Below are positions 18,185-28,340 of a DNA stretch of 64,000 bases, one piece after another (the first letter of the stretch is position 1; every line of letters begins with the position of its first letter). The stretch lies in contig JANPZY010000001.1 in assembly GCA_024707325.1 (NCBI GenBank), positions 2,232,501 to 2,296,500 of the forward strand, read 5' to 3'. A model generated the notes under the pieces. The model was not told the origin of the DNA and did not search any database. It saw nothing but the letters and a program-made list of their open reading frames with translations. The DNA is from Opitutus sp. (GTDB lineage Bacteria; Verrucomicrobiota; Verrucomicrobiia; Opitutales; Opitutaceae). The translations under genes and the position numbers were made by a program.

Positions 18185-18218
18185 GACCGCGGTGCTTCGT
18201 GCGCCGCGGTCTTTTTTT
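18185..18218 (+). terminator. terminator of FecR copy 1
   Basis: Stem GACCGCGG/CCGCGGTC (18185-18192 with 18204-18211) followed by seven T. Confidence 0.9.
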
Positions 18219-18245
18219 GCCCGTGAGAATCGCTCAGGACCTGCG

Positions 18246-18270
18246 ACTCTGCTGCCGCATCCAGCAGAGT
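18246..18270 (+). promoter_or_regulatory. inverted repeat upstream of FecR copy 2
   Basis: ACTCTGCTG/CAGCAGAGT, 9 bp each with a 7-bp centre, about 70 bp before the start codon. No T tract follows. It could be an operator or a leader hairpin. It is not present upstream of copies 1 and 3. Confidence 0.3.
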
Positions 18271-18340
18271 AATCTGTCGCAAGCTCTTTGCGCTCTCGTG
18301 GCTTGTTTTTTCGAGCGTTTTTCTCCTTCAACAGCACGCG

Positions 18341-19228
18341 ATGTCCATTTCCCTCAACAAATTCTTTCTGCGCGCAGCGCTGGTGCTCGGTCTGATCGGT
18401 TCCTCGGTCGCCGCGCACGCGCAGGCTAACCGCATCCAAGGTCGCATCGTCGCCGCTCAAGTGAGTGGCACGGTCACGGCGCTCAATCGCGCCGACAACA
18501 CGTCCACGGCGTTGGCCGCAGGCGTTGAGATCAAACAAAACTACGTCATTCAGGCGGGCGCCGGCTCCAGCGCTGTGCTCGTGTTCTCGAACGGCACCTC
18601 GGTGGCGATTGCTGAGGACACGATGCTCGCCATCGACGAGTTTCTCCAGGAGCCGTTCTCGGGCGAAAACGTTGTGGCGCAAGCGAAGGCCGAGCCGTCG
18701 ACGTCGACGACGAAGCTCAATGTGCTGCGCGGCGAACTCGTGGCGAATGTGAAGAAGCTCAACCGCGACAAGGGCTCGAAGTTTGAAGTGTTGACGCCGA
18801 TTGGCGCCGCCGGTGTGCGTGGCACCGTCTTCCGTATTGTGGTTCGTGCTGACGCCAACGGTCAGGTGACTTTCTCCCTCGCGACCAGCGAGGGAGAGGT
18901 GCTGTTGGCTGGATTGGATGGCAGCAACATCCCGGTCCAGGCGGGCAAGGAGGTTACAGTGGAATTTAATGCCATCGTTGATGAGAACGGCAATATTTCG
19001 ACCACCTTCTTCCGGGTGCCGGCCGGTGCAGCGAAAGACATCAGCGGCGATGCTAAGAGCGCGATCGTCAACTCCATCTCGGCCGTGGAGACTGCGCTGG
19101 AAAACCTGACGCTCACCCTGAGCCCCGACACCGAGACGGTGCAGAGCGCGGTGGATCCGAGCAATCCGAACAGGAACCAGAATCGGAACGACGACATCAA
19201 CGAGCGTCCGAACAGCCCGATCCGCTGA
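18341..19228 (+). CDS. exported FecR-domain protein, copy 2
   Basis: 295 residues with the same signal peptide, FecR domain and Asn-rich tail as copy 1. Nucleotides 18536-18679 are identical to copy 1 (17461-17604), whereas the signal-peptide region is nearly identical to copy 3 instead, so the gene is a mosaic. The C-terminal third (LAGLDGSNIPVQAGKEVTVE and following) differs from both. It has its own upstream region and terminator, so each copy appears to be a separate transcription unit. Confidence 0.85.
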   Translation: MSISLNKFFLRAALVLGLIGSSVAAHAQANRIQGRIVAAQVSGTVTALNRADNTSTALAAGVEIKQNYVIQAGAGSSAVLVFSNGTSVAIAEDTMLAIDEFLQEPFSGENVVAQAKAEPSTSTTKLNVLRGELVANVKKLNRDKGSKFEVLTPIGAAGVRGTVFRIVVRADANGQVTFSLATSEGEVLLAGLDGSNIPVQAGKEVTVEFNAIVDENGNISTTFFRVPAGAAKDISGDAKSAIVNSISAVETALENLTLTLSPDTETVQSAVDPSNPNRNQNRNDDINERPNSPIR

Positions 19229-19256
19229 CGCGCGATCGATTCGCTGACTTTCTGTC

Positions 19257-19288
19257 GCCGCGGTGCACCTCGCACCGCGGCTTTTTTT
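19257..19288 (+). terminator. terminator of FecR copy 2
   Basis: Stem GCCGCGGTGC/GCACCGCGGC with loop ACCTC, then seven T. Stem and loop are identical in sequence to the terminator of copy 3. Confidence 0.95.
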
Positions 19289-19421
19289 ATGTCCGATAAA
19301 GTAGCGGACGATCCGCGCGAAACGGTGGTGATGATCACGGCCGACGAGAGGTTTGTGTGGTGCAATATCTTTGCGCTCCCATGGCTTGTTTCCGCGCGTA
19401 TTTTGCGCCTCAACTTTATCG

Positions 19422-20315
19422 ATGTCCACTTCACTCAAGCAGCTCTTTCTGCGCGCAGCGCTGGTGCTCGGTCTGATCGGTTCTTCGGTCGCCGCGCACG
19501 CGCAGGCTAACCGCATCCAAGGTCGCATCGTTGCCGCTCAAGTGAGTGGCACGGTCACGGCGCTCAATCGCGCCGACAACACGTCCACGGCGTTGGCCGC
19601 AGGCGTTGAGATCAAACAAAACTACGTCGTGACGACGGGAGCGAACTCAAGCGCCGTGCTCGTGTTCTCCAACGGCGCGTCCTTGCTGGTGGCCGAAGAC
19701 ACGGTCCTTTCGATCGACGAGTTTCTTCAAGAGCCGTTCTCGGGCGAAAACGTTGTCGCCGAATCGAAGGCCGAGCCGTCGACATCGACCACGAAGCTCA
19801 ACGTGGTGCGCGGCGAACTCGTGGCGAATGTGAAGAAGCTCAACCGCGACAAGGGCTCGAAGTTTGAAGTGTTGACGCCGATTGGCGCCGCCGGTGTGCG
19901 TGGCACCGTCTTCCGTATTGTGGTTCGTGCTGACGCCAACGGTCAGGTGACTTTCTCCCTCGCGACCAGCGAGGGCGAGGTGCTGCTGTCCGGTTTGGAT
20001 GGCACCAACATCCCGGTCGAGGCGGGCAAGGAGGTCACAGTGGACTTTCATGGCACCGTTGATGAGAACGGTAATATTTCGATCGGCATGGTCCGGTTGT
20101 CGGGGAGTGCAGCGAAAGACCTTAGCGGCGATGCTAAGAGCGCGATCGTCAACTCCATCTCGGCCGTGGAGACTGCGCTGGAAAACCTGACGCTCACCCT
20201 GAGTCCCGACACCGAGACGGTGCAGAGCGCGGTGGATCCGAACAATCCGAACACCAATCAGAATCAGAATCAGAACGACGACATCAACGAGCGTCCGAAC
20301 AGCCCGATCCGCTGA
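19422..20315 (+). CDS. exported FecR-domain protein, copy 3
   Basis: 297 residues from the ATG at 19422, matching the start of the other two copies. Signal peptide and first 90 residues follow copy 2. Residues about 67-115 are unique (VVTTGANSSAVLVFSNGASL in place of VIQAGAGSSAVLVFSNGTSV). Nucleotides 19977-20096 are identical to copy 1 (17821-17940). The 3' flank including the terminator is identical to copy 2. Immediately upstream of a CHASE2 cyclase, a partnership seen in other bacteria. Confidence 0.85.
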   Translation: MSTSLKQLFLRAALVLGLIGSSVAAHAQANRIQGRIVAAQVSGTVTALNRADNTSTALAAGVEIKQNYVVTTGANSSAVLVFSNGASLLVAEDTVLSIDEFLQEPFSGENVVAESKAEPSTSTTKLNVVRGELVANVKKLNRDKGSKFEVLTPIGAAGVRGTVFRIVVRADANGQVTFSLATSEGEVLLSGLDGTNIPVEAGKEVTVDFHGTVDENGNISIGMVRLSGSAAKDLSGDAKSAIVNSISAVETALENLTLTLSPDTETVQSAVDPNNPNTNQNQNQNDDINERPNSPIR

Positions 20316-20343
20316 CGCGCGATCGATTCGCTGACTTTCTGTC

Positions 20344-20374
20344 GCCGCGGTGCACCTCGCACCGCGGCTTTTTT
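20344..20374 (+). terminator. terminator of FecR copy 3
   Basis: Stem GCCGCGGTGC/GCACCGCGGC, loop ACCTC, then six T. The cyclase gene starts about 65 bp later. Confidence 0.95.
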
Positions 20375-20437
20375 GTCTCCTAGGCAGTCGCCAGAAATCT
20401 GCTTTCTTTCGCCACGCCTCCGTTTACGGTCCGCGCC

Positions 20438-22731
20438 GTGGTCCTGCTTCGAAAGGTTTGGGCGGCGCTCCCGTCGTTCCGCTGGCTGCTGCTTGCGTCG
20501 ATCGCTCTCCTTTGGTGCGTCGCCGGACATTTCGGCCTCGTCGAATTTTTGCGCGAGAAGGTCATCGACTGGCGCTTCGCCTATCGCGGCGAAATCGCGT
20601 CGCCCGCCAAGCTGATCTACGTCGACATCGACTCGCAGGCGCTGAGCGAGATCGGCGGGTTTCCCTGGTCCCGCTCGTATTTCGCCCGCACGTGCGCGGC
20701 GCTCGTGGAGCACGGCGGTGTAAAGGCGATCGGCATCGACGTCGTGTTTTCCGAGAACGGCGTCGCGGAGGCGATCGACTGGCAGAAGCGCGTCAACGGC
20801 AACCGCGAGTTCGCGCGTTATCTTTCGAAAACTCCGCCCGTCGTTCTCGCCGCGTCCTACGCGGCTGCGCAATACCGCGACATCAACGGACAGCTCGCGT
20901 TTCGCCAGCTTCCGCTCATCGAGCCGGGCAAGACTTACGAAGACGCCGCGCTCCCCGAGATGCCCTCGTTCCGCATCAGCGAGCACGAGGGCTCGCGGCT
21001 TTGGTCGCCCGGTTTGATCGGCCTCATCGACACGATGCACGGCGACACGCGCGTCGTGCCCGCCTACGCGCCGACGATCGTCCGTCCGTTCCTGCACATG
21101 TCGATCGAGCTCGCGCGTCTCTATTTCGACGTGCCGCCCGACGGGGTGAAGATATCCGAAGATCACATCGATCTCGTCCGCGAGGATGGCTCGCTCGCGC
21201 GCGGCGCATTCCGCTCCTCGACGGCCAATTCATCGAGGTGAACTGGTTCTCGGCTTGGGATTCGTTCGAGAACCCGCGGGTGAGTTTTTCCACCGTCTAC
21301 GCCTACGCCGAGATGCTGCACTCCGAGGACGCGGAGGAGCGCGCTGCCGCGGAGGAGTTTTTCGCGCAGGCGGAGTTCAAGGATGCGATCGTGCTGATCG
21401 GCCCGGTCGATCCGTTGCTGCAGGATCTCGCGACGACGTCGTTCGATTCGATGGTCCCGGTGCCGAAAGTCGGCGTGCACGGAAACATGGTGAAAACCAT
21501 CGTATCCGGAAAGTTCTTACAACGGCCGGCGGCGTTTCGCGATGTCGCGTGGTTGGAGCATCTGATCACGGTGGCGCTGTCGCTCGGCGTCTGCTGGCTC
21601 GCCACGATCGGTGGCACGCGCGGGGCGCTGCCGAAGCTCGCGGCGGTGTTGCTGCTCGTGGGCTACGTTTACACCGCGTTTTGGATTTTTGCGCACGCGC
21701 ACTACATCCTGCCCATCACGCTGCCGGTGCTCAGTGCGTTCACCACCAGCTTCGTCGGCGTGATCTGGCAGCTCGTGGACGAGCAGCGGCAGAAAGGCCG
21801 CATCAAGGGCATGTTTGGCACCTACGTCTCGCCGGCGCTCGTCGAGCGCATGGTCGAATCGGGCGAGGATCCGCAGCTCGGCGGCGTCGAGGAAAACATC
21901 ACGGCCTACTTCAGCGACATTCAGTCGTTTTCCACGTTTTCGGAAAAACTTTCTCCGTCGCGATTGGTTTCGCTGATGAACGAATATCTCACCGCCTGCA
22001 CCGACATCGTGCAGTCGGAAGGCGGCACGCTCGACAAGTATATCGGCGATGCCGTGGTTGCGATCTACGGTGCGCCGCTCGCGCTGCCCGATCATCCGCT
22101 CCGTGCGTGCGTGGCGGCGCTGCGCGTGCATCGTCGCGTAGCCGAGCTGCGTGAAAAATGGCGCCACGAAGGCGATCAGTGGCCGCAGATCGTGCACGAG
22201 CTGCAGACTCGCATCGGACTCAACACCGGCCCCGCGGTCGTCGGCAACATGGGCAGCCAGACGCGTTTCAACTACACCATGATGGGCGACAACGTGAACC
22301 TTGCCGCCCGCATGGAAAGCGGTGCGAAGAGCTGGGGCGTTTACACGTTGTGCACGGAAGCGACGAAGGCCGGCTGCCTCGCGCACGATCCCGAGCGTGT
22401 CGTGTTTCGCGCGCTCGGCCGCATCGTCGTGAAAGGTCGCGCGCAGGCTGTGCCGATCCACGAAATTGTCGCACTCAAGGAAGACATCGACGATCGCACG
22501 CGTGAGTGCATCGCGCTCTTCGAGCAGGGGCTCGAGCGCTACTACGCGCGCGATTGGGATGCGGCGCTCGCGCTCTTCCATCGCAGTGCCGCGCTCGAGC
22601 CGAATCAGCCGGGCGTCACCGTCGGGGTAACGAGCAATCCTTCGTTGGTGTATCAGCGCATTGTCGAAGAAGTGCGCTACGAAACGCTGCCCGCGGATTG
22701 GGACGGCGTGTATGTGATGAAAGAGAAGTGA
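20438..22731 (+). CDS. CHASE2-domain class III adenylate cyclase, frame broken once
   Basis: About 764 residues once one missing base is restored at 21203-21205, where ...EDGSLAR and RIPLLDGQFIEVNWFSAW lie in different frames. Order: N-terminal membrane span; extracytoplasmic CHASE2 sensor domain (about 40-340); three membrane spans (about 370-440); class III cyclase domain (about 475-650); helical tail that may be TPR-like. Catalytic features: metal Asp in YFSDIQSFS and DKYIGDAVVAIYG, the Lys of LDKYIGD and Asp of MMGDNVNLAARME (the ATP-specific pair), and the Asn/Arg of NVNLAAR. It should make cAMP in response to an envelope signal. The GTG start at 20438 is the only start giving the first membrane span. 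Confidence 0.85.
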
Positions 22732-22741
22732 GGCGCGATCC

Positions 22742-22950
22742 GCGCCGCACCGTGTCGCGACTTGGTCCGCATTGTATCCCGACATAGGCCGCACTGTGGC
22801 TCGACATTGGACGCACTGTGTCGCGACCGTGTGCGCACTGTGGCTCAACGTGGTCCGCACCGTGGCACGACTCGAGCCGCATTCAGGCACGACATGGTGC
22901 GCACGTGGGTGCGACTCGATGCGGACAATGGCACGGCTCGGTGCGCGAGG
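22742..22950 (+). repeat. 22-bp degenerate tandem array D
   Basis: Nine consecutive units, every one exactly 22 bp (22742, 22764, 22786, 22808, 22830, 22852, 22874, 22896, 22918) plus a partial tenth. Columns 6-9 (GCAC) and 17-20 (CGAC) are nearly invariant, while columns 3, 10-11, 15-16 and 21-22 vary freely. It begins 11 bp after the cyclase stop and is followed directly by a REPIN-like repeat. The region lies between convergent genes. Confidence 0.9.
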
Positions 22951-22954
22951 TTTG

Positions 22955-23044
22955 TCATTTTGAGCGAAGCGAAGAGTCCACTTGGAGTTGCAGCCGCACA
23001 CCGGCGCGAAGCGCACCCTGGATTCTTCGCTTCGCTCAGAATGA
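22955..23044. repeat. paired inverted repeat, family CATTCTGAGCG (REPIN-like), second copy
   Basis: Arms 22955-22980 (TCATTTTGAGCG..GAAGAGTCCA) and 23019-23044 (inverse of TCATTCTGAGCG..GAAGAATCCA) differ at two positions. The 38-bp spacer begins CTTGGA like the copy at 13848-13939. Confidence 0.8.
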
Positions 23045-23076
23045 CATGAGTGGGGAGTGGCTTCAGCGGAGTGCGC

Positions 23077-23110
23077 AAAAAAAAAAGACGCGGCGTGGAG
23101 GCCGCGTCTT
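23077..23110 (-). terminator. rho-independent terminator of ilvB
   Basis: Stem AAGACGCGGC/GCCGCGTCTT with a 6-nt loop, followed on the minus strand by about ten T (plus-strand A run 23077-23086). Confidence 0.95.
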
Positions 23111-23137
23111 TGAGAGTGGGTGGAAGGTAGCTGAGGT

Positions 23138-24913
<1,776 letters not shown>

Positions 24914-25077
24914 GGGTGTGGCTGTTTGGACGAAAAGGGACCCAACAAAAGACTCCTGCCGCGGAGTGGCAAGCCTTCGGAGCGGCAGCAGACGTCACTG
25001 TCGCGCGCAGCGAGCGAGGCATTGAACCGAGGGAAAATTGAACTCGCGACTCCGGCGAAGCCTTTCACCGTGATAAC

Positions 25078-25861
25078 ATGCTGAAGCTGCTTTTTATCGG
25101 CGACATCGTGGGGCGTCCCGGTCGCGAGCTTGTGATCGACCTGCTCCCGAAAATCCGCGCCGAGCACAACGTCGACTTTGTGGTCGCCAATGGAGAAAAA
25201 TGCCGCCGCGGGAAACGGCATCACGGGCGCGATCGCGCGGTCGTTGCTCAACGCCGGCGTCGATGCGATCACGCTGGGCGATCACGTTTGGGATCAGCGG
25301 GGTTGGGAAAGCGAGATCACGCAGATCGAGCGGGTGTGCCGCCCCGCCAATCTGCCGCGTTCGAACCCCGGCTGGGATCACCTGATCATCGAAGCTCGCG
25401 GGTTTCGTCTCGGTTTGTTCACGGTGCTTGGACGCACCTACATGAATCTCAAGGCGGATTGTCCGTTCCTCACCGCCGACCGGATGATCGATCAACTACG
25501 CGCGCAATGCGACGCGATCCTCGTCGAAGTGCACGGCGAAGCTACGTCGGAGAAACAGGCGCTCGGTTGGTATCTCGATGGACGCGTGACCGCGGTGCTC
25601 GGCACGCACACCCATGTGCCGACGGCGGACGCGCGCGTGTTGCCGAAGGGGACGGCGTTTATCTGCGACGTGGGCATGACCGGCCCGTATGAAAGCGTGC
25701 TCGGTCGCGACGTCGCGGCGGTGGTCGGTCGCTTCGTCGACGGCTTGCCGCGAAAGTTCGAAGTCGCGACGGAAGACAATCGTCTTTCGGCCGTGCTCAT
25801 CGAAATCGGCGCGTCGACGGCGAACGCGCAAAAGATCGAACTCCTCACGGTGGGCCGCTGA
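25078..25861 (+). CDS. YmdB-family metallophosphoesterase, frame broken once
   Basis: About 260 residues after removing one A from the run at 25196-25200: ...VDFVVANGE then [17 protein letters not shown]. The fold is a calcineurin-like phosphoesterase of the YmdB type (Fe/Mn-dependent; Bacillus YmdB hydrolyses cyclic nucleotides). Metal ligands: Asp in [13 protein letters not shown], the Asn/Glu of ANGEN, His in [18 protein letters not shown] and the His-x-His of [11 protein letters not shown], then [14 protein letters not shown]. Length and motifs are complete once the frame is repaired. It stands alone, convergent with accA. Confidence 0.85.
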
Positions 25862-25886
25862 TTACGCAGCGCACCGCGCAGGTCGC

Positions 25887-26867
25887 TTATTGGTGGACGA
25901 CGCCGTCTTCCTCGAAGACGCCGAGGTGACGGTAGCGCTCGTAACGGGCGTCGAGCAGGGCAGTGGGCTTGAGTTCGCGCAGCTGGCCGAGGTGCTTTTG
26001 CAGCGCGGCGTCGAGACCCGCGGCGGCTTGCTCAGGATCGTTGTGCGCACCGCCGAGCGGCTCGGAAATGACTTCGTCCACCACGCCGAGATTTTCGAGC
26101 GTGGCGGCGGAAAGCTTCAGCGCCTCGGCGGCCTTGCCGGCGGCGGCGCGATCTTTCCAAAGAATCGCAGCACAGCCTTCCGGCGAGATGACCGAGTAGT
26201 AGCTGTTTTCGAAAATGAGCACGCGATCGGTGACGCCGATGCCGAGCGCGCCGCCCGAGCCGCCTTCGCCGACGACAATCGCGATCGACGGCACGCGGAG
26301 CAGCGCCATTTCGCGGAGATTGACGGCGATCGCCTCGGACACGTGCCGCGCCTCGGACTCGATGCCGGGATAGGCGCCGGGTGTGTCGATAAACGTGATC
26401 ACGGGCAGGCCGAACTTCTCGGCGGTGCGCATCAGGCGGAGCGCTTTACGGTAGCCCTCGGGCTGCGGCATGCCGAAGTTGCGCGTGATGTTTTCCTTCG
26501 TGTCGCGACCCTTTTGCTGGGCGATGATCATGACGGCCTGTCCGCGATAGAACGCGGTGCCGCCGATCAGCGCGCGATCGTCGCGAAACTGACGGTCGCC
26601 GTGCAGTTCTTGAAAACCTTCGAAAATGCGCCCGACGTAATCGAGCGCGTAGGGACGCTTCGGGTGGCGCGCGATCTGGACGCGCTGCCACGGCGTGAGA
26701 TTGGTGTAGATGTCGCGCTGCGCCTGCTGAATGCGGGCCTCCATCGCGGCGACTTCCATCGACAGATCGAGGTTTTGCTCGAGCGAACGCTGGTGGAGCG
26801 AATCGAGTTCCTTGGCGAGTTCACGCAAAGGTTTTTCGAACTCGAGCAGGTAGGAGGGCGTTTCCAT
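25887..26867 (-). CDS. accA: acetyl-CoA carboxylase carboxyltransferase subunit alpha
   Basis: 326 residues from METPSYLLEFEKPL (ATG 26865-26867). With AccD it transfers the carboxyl group from biotin to acetyl-CoA to start fatty acid synthesis. Typical AccA features: N-terminal helices ending with LTPWQRVQIARHPKRPYALD, then the crotonase-like core with FQELHGDRQFRDDRALIGG, TFIDTPGAYPGIESEARHVS, and the oxyanion-forming GEGGSGGALGIGV. The TPR gene lies 51 bp downstream of nothing else in the operon: it ends at 26919, just upstream of accA on the same strand. Confidence 0.96.
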   Translation of the reverse strand: METPSYLLEFEKPLRELAKELDSLHQRSLEQNLDLSMEVAAMEARIQQAQRDIYTNLTPWQRVQIARHPKRPYALDYVGRIFEGFQELHGDRQFRDDRALIGGTAFYRGQAVMIIAQQKGRDTKENITRNFGMPQPEGYRKALRLMRTAEKFGLPVITFIDTPGAYPGIESEARHVSEAIAVNLREMALLRVPSIAIVVGEGGSGGALGIGVTDRVLIFENSYYSVISPEGCAAILWKDRAAAGKAAEALKLSAATLENLGVVDEVISEPLGGAHNDPEQAAAGLDAALQKHLGQLRELKPTALLDARYERYRHLGVFEEDGVVHQ

Positions 26868-26918
26868 GGAAGAGCCGGTGAAGGTATCAATCCCGCGCAA
26901 GACGCGTCAAGGGACGTG

Positions 26919-27281
26919 TCAGGCGAGGCCTGGCGTGTCGTTGCCAGGATTTTTCAACTGTTCGCGCCAGCCTGCGACTTTGGCCTGCGCGCCAAAGTGC
27001 TCGGCCTTGGCCTTGTCGCCGCGCTCCATCCAGATCCGCGAGAGGGTGGTGTTGATGAAAACATCGGCGGGGCGAAGCGCATGCGCCTTCTCCGCGGCGG
27101 CGAGCGCGTCGTCGAGACGGCGCAGCGAGAAATTAACTTCCGCGGCGGCGTGCCAGGCTTCGAACGAATCGGGCGCGGCGGACGTCGCTTGCGCGAGTTT
27201 CGCCAACGCGGCGTCGCTGTCGCCGAGCGCGTAATCGGCGGTGGCGTCTTCGATGAGCGTCTGGAGTTCGTCGGCGGTCAT
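26919..27281 (-). CDS. small TPR-repeat protein
   Basis: 120 residues from MTADELQTLIEDATADYALG (ATG 27279-27281). At least two tetratricopeptide-type helical hairpins are visible: DSDAALAKLAQATSAAPDSF then RRLDDALAAAEKAHALRPAD, and a third partial repeat WMERGDKAKAEHFGAQAK. These mediate protein contacts. No signal peptide, so cytoplasmic. It is 51 bp upstream of accA on the same strand, perhaps co-transcribed, but nothing links its function to lipid synthesis. Confidence 0.8.
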   Translation of the reverse strand: MTADELQTLIEDATADYALGDSDAALAKLAQATSAAPDSFEAWHAAAEVNFSLRRLDDALAAAEKAHALRPADVFINTTLSRIWMERGDKAKAEHFGAQAKVAGWREQLKNPGNDTPGLA

Positions 27282-27308
27282 GGCGGGGCAACAGTGAAGC
27301 GGGCGAAA

Positions 27309-27342
27309 CAAAAAAGAAAGGACGGCCTTGCGGGGCCGTCCT
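27309..27342 (-). terminator. rho-independent terminator of the YceI gene
   Basis: Stem AGGACGGCC/GGCCGTCCT with a 6-nt loop (27319-27342), followed on the minus strand by TTTCTTTTTTG. Confidence 0.9.
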
Positions 27343-27371
27343 GGCAATGAGCGAAAACGGATTTCAGCCGA

Positions 27372-27989
27372 TCAGGACTGCGGCGCGCCGCCGACGATCG
27401 CGAGCGAGAGCGCGATCTCGTTGGAAACCTTGTCCTCCATCTGACCGGAGTTGATGCCGTAGTCGGAGCGCAGCACGGTGAAGTCGCCGCGCACGACGAG
27501 CAGGTCGCCCTTCAGCTCGGGCTTGTTGATGCGCTGACCGAAAGCACCGGGCAGGTAGCTGAGCTTCACGGGAACGGTCACGTCTTTCGCGGTGCCCTTG
27601 ATCGTGAGCTTGCCGCGCGCCTTGGCGGTGTAGTTGTTGCCGCTCTTCTGCACGTCGGAGAGGCCGGCGAGTTCGAACGTGATCTGGCCGTGCTTCGCGG
27701 CGTCGAGCCAGCGTTCGCCCTGAATGTGCTCCGACATCATTTTGTTCGGCACCGTGAGGGAAGCGACGTCCACCGTCAGCGTGCCGCTGGTCGATTCGGG
27801 CGCAGCGGGATCGAAGGCGATTTTACCGGTGATGCCGTTGGTCGTGCCGGCGATCTGTTCGAGCGGAGCGTCGAGCTTGAACTGGATCGTGTTCACGCCC
27901 TTCGGATCTTTGAAGTCAAAGGACGTGGGCGCGGCGACGAGCGCGCTGGAGGCAAAGGCGAACAGACTGAGGAGGACGGATTTTTTCAT
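27372..27989 (-). CDS. YceI-family exported protein
   Basis: 205 residues with a signal peptide (MKKSVLLSLFAFASSALVAA) and a lipocalin-like YceI barrel: FDFKDPKGVNTIQFKLDAPL near the start, SEHIQGERWLDAAKHGQITF in the middle, and LVVRGDFTVLRSDYGINSGQ near the end. YceI proteins bind long isoprenoid or amide lipids in the periplasm; the ligand here is not known. The start overlaps the stop of the upstream membrane-protein gene (ATGA at 27986-27989), so the two are coupled. A strong terminator follows. Confidence 0.9.
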   Translation of the reverse strand: MKKSVLLSLFAFASSALVAAPTSFDFKDPKGVNTIQFKLDAPLEQIAGTTNGITGKIAFDPAAPESTSGTLTVDVASLTVPNKMMSEHIQGERWLDAAKHGQITFELAGLSDVQKSGNNYTAKARGKLTIKGTAKDVTVPVKLSYLPGAFGQRINKPELKGDLLVVRGDFTVLRSDYGINSGQMEDKVSNEIALSLAIVGGAPQS

Positions 27990-28282
27990 GTTTTGCGTGT
28001 GGATGAAACCGGTCGAAAGACGAACGAAAGACCAAAAAGAATCAGCGATGCGGCGACGCCGCCGCCAAGAAAATCCACGCCGGGCACGAAGCGATCCTCG
28101 TAGCGCACGTAGTCGATACCGGTGATCTCATCCACTTCCTGCACCGGCACACGATTCTGGCTCCAACCGCGGTGCGCCCCGCGCGCGCCCCAGAAGCCGA
28201 CCGCCGCCACCAGCACGACGAGCGCGAGCCAGCGCAGCGCGCGGCGAAACGAAAACACTCGGGAGGGAGACGGACCGGCCAT
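27986..28282 (-). CDS. small two-span membrane protein coupled to YceI
   Basis: 98 residues from MAGPSPSRVFSFRRALRWLA (ATG 28280-28282). Hydrophobic spans at about 16-34 and 73-90 flank a roughly 38-residue loop with VQEVDEITGIDYVRYEDRFV. I do not recognise a family. The overlap with the YceI start suggests joint function at the envelope. A longer start at 28336 is possible but would add only a short charged stretch. Confidence 0.6.
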   Translation of the reverse strand: MAGPSPSRVFSFRRALRWLALVVLVAAVGFWGARGAHRGWSQNRVPVQEVDEITGIDYVRYEDRFVPGVDFLGGGVAASLILFGLSFVFRPVSSTRKT

Positions 28283-28340
28283 AAAGGACCCGAAGGGAAA
28301 CGAACTTTCTCGGTCGGGCAAGTGGCGCGTGCTCAAGCGA

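Noticed and set aside
22742..22950. 22-bp arrays as CRISPR
   Set aside because: There is no constant repeat alternating with unique spacers; every unit is a variant of the same 22 bp, and no cas gene is present.
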